From positions 1-35,105 of IMG/VR virus record IMGVR_UViG_3300029319_000070: a stretch of 35,105 nt of DNA. The stretch is one strand, 5' to 3'. The DNA is from a virus. Positions 29,881 through 35,105 of this stretch are shown here, in pieces; the first letter of the stretch is position 1, and the number at the start of each line of letters is the position of its first letter. The position numbers were made by a program, and so were the translations under genes. The notes beneath the pieces are model-generated. The model saw nothing but the letters and a program-made list of their open reading frames with translations, ran no database searches and was not told the DNA's origin.

Positions 29881-32800
29881 ATGGGTAAAGTTGTTTTAAA
29901 TACGCCACAAGGCAAAGTAAATATCACAATTGCAGGTGATAAACCAACGCTTGAAGAATCAATACAGATTAATAACATTATAAGACAGTCTGGTGCTGGT
30001 CGAAGAGTATCAAAACAAGAGCCAAATGTTGCTGATAAACTCGAACAATTGTTCGATACTAGCACTGGTATAAGAAGTAATGCTTTGCGTTCTGCATTAA
30101 GTGTAGCAGAAACAAATGAAGAAGAAGATGCAATACTTCGTAAATTTGATCTTAATGACGATGATTTTTTAAGAGATAATAGAGGTAGATTAGCTCTTAC
30201 ACCTACTGGTGCAGCTAAGTTTGGACAAGAAACAGATAGAAATATTCTTGTTGATGAAGAAGGTTTTAGTAAGTATGACTTTTCTGATCTTGCAGGCATA
30301 GTGCCAGAATTAGTTGGTGGTGTAACTGGAGCCATAACTGGTCAATTAGCTATACCTATACCTATTGTTGGTGCTGCCATAGGTGCTGGTATAGGAGCTG
30401 GTGGAGGTCAGGCTGTAGAGGAGTTAGGCGAGGCTGTAGCTGGTGTACAAAAACAAGATATTAAAGATATAGCTGGTGATGTGGGTAAAGAAGCAGCGAT
30501 AGGTTTTTTTAGTGATTTAACATTTGGTTTAGCTGCAGGTGCTTTCAGAGCTGTTAGAAGAGGAGTTACGCCAGGTAAAGACCTTACTGCTACTGAATTA
30601 GATACAGCAGGACTGTCAACGTCACCACCAATTGATGAAGCTGGTAATGTAATAAAACCAGCAGATTTTGCAAGATTATCTGCTGATGAAAAGATTGAAG
30701 CTGTTAATCGTGTTGTTACGAAAGAAGATGGCACAGTTGTTCGAGGTGGTTTTGGTGTAAAGCCTACATTGTCAGCTATCAGAGCACCATCTCTTGTAGC
30801 AAGAATACAGGCGATTGGTGAGAAAATATTTAAAACATCAGATAGATTAAAAAATAATAATGATGTTATTAAGCAAGTTATTGACGCTTACAAAGAAAAG
30901 TTTGGTTTAGAAGGAGCTGACGCAGTAGACGTTGGTCAATTACTAAAGCGTGGCATGGTCGATAACAACGAACAATTGATAAAAGCTGAAAAAGATGCAC
31001 AAAGACAAATTATTGAGCAAATGAAAGGTGCAGTAGGTGTTTTCAAAAGAGCTGCTGATGAAAATGGCTCTGTAGATGATGACTTATTTACTATATTTAA
31101 AAGTGCTTCAGATGAATTTGATACGTTTATATCAGGTAAATTTAGAGCTGTTGATGATATTTTAAGAGATGATGCTGGATTAGGTCGTCAAGGTATTATG
31201 TTTATTAATAATTTTGCAGATCATCTTAAAAGAATTAAAAGTGATTATGCTCCACAAATAGCTGCAAGAGATCCTGATGGTAAAGCTTTTCAAAACATAA
31301 TAGATTCTTTTGAATCAATTGGTGGAAAGTTAGATGATGGATTGAAAAAAGATATATCATTTAATCAACTCTACAATTTAAGAAAAACTCTTAGCGATTT
31401 AAGAATGAGTTCAAATGATACTGTAAAACAAGAACTCACAAACGTAAATGGTACAGGTTTATTAGATGAAGTTGACAATATGTTTAAACAAATGGGTGAT
31501 GAAAACAGTCAACTTTTTAGAGATTTATCTGGGAGACTGGGCAATATAGGAGTATCTGTCGATAAGTTTAAAAGAGCTGGTGAAACACTTAGAGGAGCAC
31601 AAGCTGAATTTTTTGAGGGTAAAAGTATTTTAGAAGATCTTTACGCTTCACAAGCAATTAAAAATTTAAGTAGATATAGAACTATGCCAGGTGAGCTTGA
31701 TAAAGCACCTATGAATATTGACATCTACAGAAATATTATTAAACCAAACAACCCACAATTCCTAAAAAGAGCGACAGATTTTTTAAGAGAATTTGGTGGA
31801 AGAGCTGGTAGATCTGGAGATGAAGTTGCAGATGAATTTATTGCAAGAGCAGGTAATCAGTTTTTAGAAGACGCTATAGAGACATCAGGAATCAAAAATT
31901 TTAAGAATGTAAAAGACTTTAATGGCACTAAGTTTGCGATGGCTGTAAAGGGTCTTGGCACAACAGCAAGAGAATTATTCGGTGACAAAACAAATGAAAT
32001 ATTAAAGTTAGCAGATGAGATAGGTGGCGTAAAAATATCAGGTCTGCAAGCCAGAAATGTTTTAGATCAATACAGAGATGCAGTTGGAGAGGGTGGAACT
32101 GAAAGTATAAACGGATTGTTACAAGGAATGGAGGGTCTTGCTGTAACTCAAAGAATTTTAGCTAGAGAGCAGAAAAACAGAATTATTAATAAGTTACAAG
32201 ATGAAACATTAGATTTAGATCCCTTAGAAGCTGCAAGATTTTTAGTACAAAAACAAACTAAAAACTCTGAGATAAAGCCAATAATGAACTATTTTGCTAG
32301 AAATCAAGACAATGCTGCTGAACAAAAAATTAGAGCTTATTATATAAATAGCATGATTGATGACTTTGGTGAGTCTGTAATGACAGATGGTAAGTCATTA
32401 AATGCTTTTGCAGATAGAATTTTAGCTGCTGCAGAAGATGGTAAACTCCGAACAATTTTCCCTGGTGGCGTTGGTGAAAGTATGGAAAAGTTTGGTAAAA
32501 TACTAAAATTCAATGCAAGAGCAGCAGAAGGTGGAGATCTTGTTGCAGCGAATATAGCTGCATCACCATTTCAAAACTTAGGTAAGCTTGCAAAGTTTAC
32601 AATATTAGGTAACAGAATGTTATCACAAAGTTATTATGATGACATTATATCTCAATACAATGGTATAACTCTTAAACAATTTAAGAGACCAGAAGAAAGA
32701 GCAAGAAGCCTTGGATCTATTATTGGTAAAGCTTTAAGTCAATCAACTGGTCAAACAATTGATAACGCTGTAACCGAAGCAGAGGATCAAGTTGATGCTG

Positions 32801-33048
32801 TTTTAGAAAGCTCTGGTGTAAAAAATCAAATAAGAAATGTAACTCAACAGTTAGGACCAGCTATTAATCAAGCAAGAGCAGGAGTAAATCAAGCAAGGGG
32901 TTTAACTGCATCAGCTCCTAATATAAATCCACCAGCATCAGGAACTCAACTTGCTGGTATAAACATATCTAATCCAGCTAATGCTTTCTCTTTGGGTCTT
33001 AGTCCACAAAACATAGCAATAGCACAAAGAACAAGGGGAACTCCGTGA
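29881..33048 (+). CDS. Very large internal virion (ejection) protein with glycine-zipper membrane segment
   Basis: This 1055-residue protein starts directly after the upstream stop. The first 40 residues (VVLNTPQGKVNITIAGDKPT) form a small beta element found at the start of similar phage proteins. A long Gly/Ala/Ile-rich stretch at about residues 139-188 (VGGVTGAITGQLAIPIP, VGAAIGAGIGAGGG) is a glycine zipper likely to insert in a membrane. The rest is long helices. Size and place, next to lysozyme and behind two other ejection proteins, match podovirus internal core proteins that build the DNA-transit conduit. No lytic transglycosylase motif is recognisable. Confidence 0.75.
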   Translation: MGKVVLNTPQGKVNITIAGDKPTLEESIQINNIIRQSGAGRRVSKQEPNVADKLEQLFDTSTGIRSNALRSALSVAETNEEEDAILRKFDLNDDDFLRDNRGRLALTPTGAAKFGQETDRNILVDEEGFSKYDFSDLAGIVPELVGGVTGAITGQLAIPIPIVGAAIGAGIGAGGGQAVEELGEAVAGVQKQDIKDIAGDVGKEAAIGFFSDLTFGLAAGAFRAVRRGVTPGKDLTATELDTAGLSTSPPIDEAGNVIKPADFARLSADEKIEAVNRVVTKEDGTVVRGGFGVKPTLSAIRAPSLVARIQAIGEKIFKTSDRLKNNNDVIKQVIDAYKEKFGLEGADAVDVGQLLKRGMVDNNEQLIKAEKDAQRQIIEQMKGAVGVFKRAADENGSVDDDLFTIFKSASDEFDTFISGKFRAVDDILRDDAGLGRQGIMFINNFADHLKRIKSDYAPQIAARDPDGKAFQNIIDSFESIGGKLDDGLKKDISFNQLYNLRKTLSDLRMSSNDTVKQELTNVNGTGLLDEVDNMFKQMGDENSQLFRDLSGRLGNIGVSVDKFKRAGETLRGAQAEFFEGKSILEDLYASQAIKNLSRYRTMPGELDKAPMNIDIYRNIIKPNNPQFLKRATDFLREFGGRAGRSGDEVADEFIARAGNQFLEDAIETSGIKNFKNVKDFNGTKFAMAVKGLGTTARELFGDKTNEILKLADEIGGVKISGLQARNVLDQYRDAVGEGGTESINGLLQGMEGLAVTQRILAREQKNRIINKLQDETLDLDPLEAARFLVQKQTKNSEIKPIMNYFARNQDNAAEQKIRAYYINSMIDDFGESVMTDGKSLNAFADRILAAAEDGKLRTIFPGGVGESMEKFGKILKFNARAAEGGDLVAANIAASPFQNLGKLAKFTILGNRMLSQSYYDDIISQYNGITLKQFKRPEERARSLGSIIGKALSQSTGQTIDNAVTEAEDQVDAVLESSGVKNQIRNVTQQLGPAINQARAGVNQARGLTASAPNINPPASGTQLAGINISNPANAFSLGLSPQNIAIAQRTRGTP
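30041..30056. repeat. Palindrome copy 3, TCGAACAATTGTTCGA
   Basis: This is a perfect 16-base palindrome inside the large ejection protein gene, read as Glu-Gln-Leu-Phe-Asp. It shares the 14 bases CGAACAATTGTTCG exactly with the copy after the capsid gene (13754-13767). Confidence 0.7.
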
Positions 33049-33491
33049 ATATAGAACAGTTAAGAGACACTCTTAAAATTGACGAGGGCTGTGTAAATTC
33101 CGTGTATTTAGACCATTTAAATTTGAAGACTGTAGGAATTGGACATTTGCTGACAGAGTGGGATGAAGAGTATGATAAACCAGTTGGTACCCCAGTATCA
33201 GAAGAACGTGTCAATGAATTGTTTGATAAAGATGTTCAAGTGACAATAGAAGAGTGCGAACAATTATTCGGTAACTTTAATGATCTGCCAGAAGAAGTGC
33301 AGCAGATTTTAGCCAATATGATGTTTAACCTGGGCAGACCAAGATTGTCCAAATTCAGAAAGCTTTGCAAAGCTGTGGCTGAAAAAAATTGGCAAGAATG
33401 TGCAACTCAGATGTACGATTCGAAATGGAGAATGCAAGTCCCTAAACGAGCAGAGAGATTAATAGAAAGAATGAAAGCTGTAGCTACTTAA
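33045..33491 (+). CDS. T4-type lysozyme (endolysin, GH24)
   Basis: The enzyme cleaves the peptidoglycan glycan chain at the end of infection. The start is GTG 33045, overlapping the upstream TGA. The first 35 residues include TLKIDEGCVNSVYLD and TVGIGHLL. The catalytic set is Glu14, Asp23 and Thr29, with the same spacing (9 and 6) as Glu11, Asp20 and Thr26 of T4 lysozyme. The helical C-terminal lobe includes LANMMFNLGRPRLSKF and WRMQVPKRAERL, also typical. There is no signal peptide, so it needs a holin such as the protein at 9646. It could instead be a virion-associated lysozyme given its neighbours. Confidence 0.93.
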   Translation: MNIEQLRDTLKIDEGCVNSVYLDHLNLKTVGIGHLLTEWDEEYDKPVGTPVSEERVNELFDKDVQVTIEECEQLFGNFNDLPEEVQQILANMMFNLGRPRLSKFRKLCKAVAEKNWQECATQMYDSKWRMQVPKRAERLIERMKAVAT

Positions 33492-33621
33492 CTTTTTTTG
33501 TTCTTGATCTTACTTTGTAACCTTTTTTTTGATATCTTTCTGCGTCTTTTTTGACATAGGTTTCTTTTATTTTTTTTGCATCTTGATATATGTAATATTT
33601 TGTAATCGCTAAATCTTGCAT
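33484..33621 (-). CDS. 45-residue Lys/Tyr-rich protein
   Basis: On the minus strand ATG at 33621-33619 overlaps the stop of the ribbon-helix-helix gene (TGATG), and the frame ends with TAG at 33486-33484, inside the end of the lysozyme gene. The product (MQDLAITKYYIYQDAKKIKE, then TYVKKDAERYQKKGYKV and so on) is basic and probably helical. The tight coupling to the upstream regulator and the lack of other coding in this interval support a real gene. Function unknown; it may work with the regulator. Confidence 0.6.
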   Translation of the reverse strand: MQDLAITKYYIYQDAKKIKETYVKKDAERYQKKGYKVRSRTKKVK

Positions 33622-33833
33622 CAGTCTCTTGTATGTAGATTGTTTATTGCACCTAATCCTAAACTGGTGACTTTATTTTTATATTTATTATATTCCTCTT
33701 TATCAAATTCTCGATCTATTAACAGACCTAATTGTTGTCTTATGTTTCTTCTTTGATGTTCACATATTTTGTTAAGTTTATCATAACTTTTCAAATCTAA
33801 ACCGACTGACTTGAATTTTGTTGTATCTGTCAT
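33621..33833 (-). CDS. Ribbon-helix-helix transcriptional regulator
   Basis: The start is taken at ATG 33833 because a GGAGGT ribosome site lies six bases upstream (on the + strand ACCTCC at 33840-33845); an in-frame ATG at 33854 is less likely. The 70-residue product has the pattern KFKSVGLDLKSYDKLNKICEHQRRNIRQQLGLLIDREF: one beta strand followed by two helices, as in Arc/MetJ/CopG-type dimeric DNA-binding proteins. It is transcribed opposite to the virion genes and could repress its own operon or the neighbouring nuclease gene. The operator is not identified. Confidence 0.8.
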   Translation of the reverse strand: MTDTTKFKSVGLDLKSYDKLNKICEHQRRNIRQQLGLLIDREFDKEEYNKYKNKVTSLGLGAINNLHTRD

Positions 33834-33845
33834 TATACTACCTCC

Positions 33846-34226
33846 ATGACTCATAGATACCCATTTATACCCAAAAAAAACAGAACAAGCAACAATAAGT
33901 ATTTTGCTAAAAAGACATTAGCCTTTGGTTTAAAATTTGATTCGAAGTGGGAGGCAGAAAGATGGGGACAGTTAAAAGCTATGGAAAGAGCTGGTGTTGT
34001 AACTGAATTAGAACGTCAAATAAAATATGATTTAAGTATTAACGATATAAAAATTTGTGATTATATCGCTGATTTTAGATATCTGCAACAAGAAGAAGAT
34101 GGATTTTCAAGGCTAATTATTGAGGATGCAAAAGGTGTTTTAACACCTGAATTTAAATTAAAAAAGAAAATGATGAAAGCTATACATGGTATAGACATAC
34201 ATCTTTCTTACAAAAATAAACGATAA
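33846..34226 (+). CDS. DUF1064-type PD-(D/E)xK nuclease
   Basis: This 126-residue protein has the signature of the DUF1064 family: FDSKWEAERWGQLKAMERAG (Glu37), VTELERQIKYDL, YIADFRYL (Asp76) and IIEDAKGVLTPEFKLKKKMMKA (Asp94-x-Lys96). Together these form the Asp...(Asp/Glu)-x-Lys metal site of the restriction-endonuclease fold. The family is often proposed to resolve branched phage DNA; the cut substrate here is unknown. The ATG has no good ribosome site, and the region before it carries the ribosome site of the opposite-strand gene. The two start codons are 12 bases apart, so their control must be linked. Confidence 0.85.
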   Translation: MTHRYPFIPKKNRTSNNKYFAKKTLAFGLKFDSKWEAERWGQLKAMERAGVVTELERQIKYDLSINDIKICDYIADFRYLQQEEDGFSRLIIEDAKGVLTPEFKLKKKMMKAIHGIDIHLSYKNKR

Positions 34227-34246
34227 TTTCCAGGTACAATCATACT

Positions 34247-34268
34247 AGAGGGGGTCTTTACCCCCTCT
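34247..34268. terminator. GC-rich stem-loop between convergent genes
   Basis: AGAGGGGGT (34247-34255) pairs perfectly with ACCCCCTCT (34260-34268) around a CTTT loop. No T-run follows on either strand, so it is not a classical intrinsic terminator. Lying between the convergent nuclease and ParB-like genes, it may protect 3' ends or terminate with help from a factor. Confidence 0.6.
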
Positions 34269-34360
34269 GTATAAGCCTTATATCAAGAATTTTTTTACTC
34301 ATCTTCTCAATGGTAGTGGCAAATCATCCTGATATAGTAATTTTGCAATTACCATACCAA

Positions 34361-35104
34361 TTACGACCTTTTGCCATAAATCTTTAGTCTTATTCTTTTA
34401 TCAGGACTAGTTTTAAAATTATAAAGTCTTTCAATCATTATAATAAAGTCATCTCTACTACCCTGATTAGTTAACTTAGCAGAAAAGTTTTCTACTCTTC
34501 TTTTAAATATTGACCAGACAAAGGACTTATCATTCATAACTGAAATCATAGCACGAATAAAGTTACCCTTTTTCCATTTATCAAAGTAATTACCTATCCA
34601 TATAATAGCATTGGCTATTTCTTTGGCTTTTTCTAAGTCATGTACTTTAAAACCACCCTCACGAAACTCACGATAATCGTGTTGATCTAAGTAACCTTTA
34701 CCATTTAGCATAGCAAGTGAGTCTGATACACTAAAACCAAAAGCTCTGACAAACCATTCTAAGGTTCTATAATGCTCTGCATCTAACTTAAAATGAGACA
34801 TCATATATTCGTGCATAGTCCATTTACGATTAACCGAGTTCAACTTTCTTATATCTTGAAGAGTTAAACCTTCTTTTATTATATAATGAACTGGCAATCC
34901 TAAAATTTTGTAAGCCTCAAGTCTATGTTGACCATCACATACTTCCATTTTTTCGTTAACAATAATAGGTATATTTAGATCTCTCTCATCTATTTGAGAA
35001 GATAAATCTTTGACATGTTTATCAACTATATCTCTATTGCCTACTAAATATGTAAATATACTATAGTCAGTAGTTACATGAATTTTACTTTTATCTTTTT
35101 TTAC
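34361..35104 (-). CDS. ParB-like DGQHR protein, 5' end outside the window
   Basis: An internal Met at 34948 is not the start: the minus-strand frame is open without stops up to the right edge, adding 52 residues (IHVTTDYSIFTYLVGNRDIV, DLNIPIIVNEK and flanks). With them the ParB/sulfiredoxin-type N-terminal fold becomes complete: a strand giving the target position, a partner-strand region IPIIVNEKMEVCDGQHRLEA with the DGQHR nucleotide-binding motif, then LPVHYIIKEG. A helical C-terminal half of about 150 residues (MSHFKLDAEHYRTLEWFVRAFG and so on) follows. ParB-like proteins of phages bind or nick DNA or hydrolyse nucleotides; the role here is unknown. The orientation places it in another transcription unit. 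Confidence 0.82.
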   Translation of the reverse strand, partial: VKKDKSKIHVTTDYSIFTYLVGNRDIVDKHVKDLSSQIDERDLNIPIIVNEKMEVCDGQHRLEAYKILGLPVHYIIKEGLTLQDIRKLNSVNRKWTMHEYMMSHFKLDAEHYRTLEWFVRAFGFSVSDSLAMLNGKGYLDQHDYREFREGGFKVHDLEKAKEIANAIIWIGNYFDKWKKGNFIRAMISVMNDKSFVWSIFKRRVENFSAKLTNQGSRDDFIIMIERLYNFKTSPDKRIRLKIYGKRS

Positions 35105-35105
35105 T

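Noticed and set aside
29766-30335. A 189-residue open frame on the minus strand
   Set aside because: It spans the junction of two well-supported plus-strand genes. The Ser/Leu-rich composition is the usual antisense shadow of AT-rich coding DNA.
33492-33620. T-rich stretch after the lysozyme gene that looked like a terminator region
   Set aside because: The T-runs are the complement of Lys codons in the small minus-strand gene, and no stem precedes them.
34276-34355. Two tiny minus-strand frames (18 and 14 codons) in a row with an ATGA overlap, ending at the stem-loop
   Set aside because: They are too short to judge without relatives. The overlap is suggestive, but frames of this size occur by chance.
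1-35105. tRNA genes, CRISPR arrays, transposases, integrase or attachment sites
   Set aside because: No tRNA T-loop pattern, regularly spaced repeats or recombinase motifs were found on reading both strands.

Overview
The window is a contiguous stretch of a double-stranded DNA bacteriophage genome. It carries almost the whole virion-building half: DNA packaging, portal, scaffold, capsid, connector/tail, DNA-ejection proteins and a lysozyme. The base composition is AT-rich (mid-30s % G+C by eye), with AGA for Arg and TTA for Leu strongly preferred. No long sheath or tape-measure gene is seen, and there are several large ejection-type proteins, so the best reading is a short-tailed (podovirus-like) marine phage. 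Many small proteins are of kinds familiar from marine viral metagenomes and from phages of low-GC alphaproteobacteria such as SAR11. The host is an inference. No DNA polymerase, RNA polymerase, integrase, tRNA or CRISPR array is visible, so the replication module lies outside the window.

Layout. 1-5.6 kb: the 3' part of a large unrecognised protein, the large terminase subunit, and four small proteins sharing short Met/Lys-Gly-Gly motifs and C-terminal tags. 5.6-10.4 kb: portal protein, then a run of small genes including three membrane proteins (one with a textbook EF-hand calcium loop, one 3TM-type holin) and small conserved phage proteins. 10.4-13.75 kb: a GroES-like co-chaperonin, an acidic coiled-coil scaffold, an unknown protein, a probable capsid decoration protein and the major capsid protein, closed by two tandem stem-loop terminators. 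13.87-16.9 kb: two probable virion proteins and a cassette of very small, basic, Cys-containing proteins, some overlapping in different frames, ending with a 57-residue protein that is one quarter methionine. 16.9-26.2 kb: connector/adaptor proteins, a Rossmann-like protein, repeat-rich virion proteins, a tail fibre with HxH metal motifs, a four-Cys protein, two consecutive Fe(II)/2-oxoglutarate oxygenases, and a tail nozzle protein that appears split into two genes. 26.2-33.5 kb: four large ejection-type proteins and a T4-type lysozyme.

33.5-35.1 kb: gene direction changes. A ribbon-helix-helix regulator and a 45-residue protein run leftward towards the lysozyme. A DUF1064-type nuclease runs rightward, with its start codon only 12 bases from that of the regulator. 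A ParB-like DGQHR protein runs leftward from the right edge. A strong stem-loop separates the last two genes.

Genes are tightly packed, with ATGA, TAATG or TGATG start/stop overlaps at many junctions, which suggests long transcripts and translational coupling. The most unusual signals are the shared Gly-Gly motif and C-terminal tags spread over about nine otherwise unrelated proteins, the iron-themed block around the tail fibre, extensive out-of-frame gene overlaps, and a 12-base palindrome found three times.
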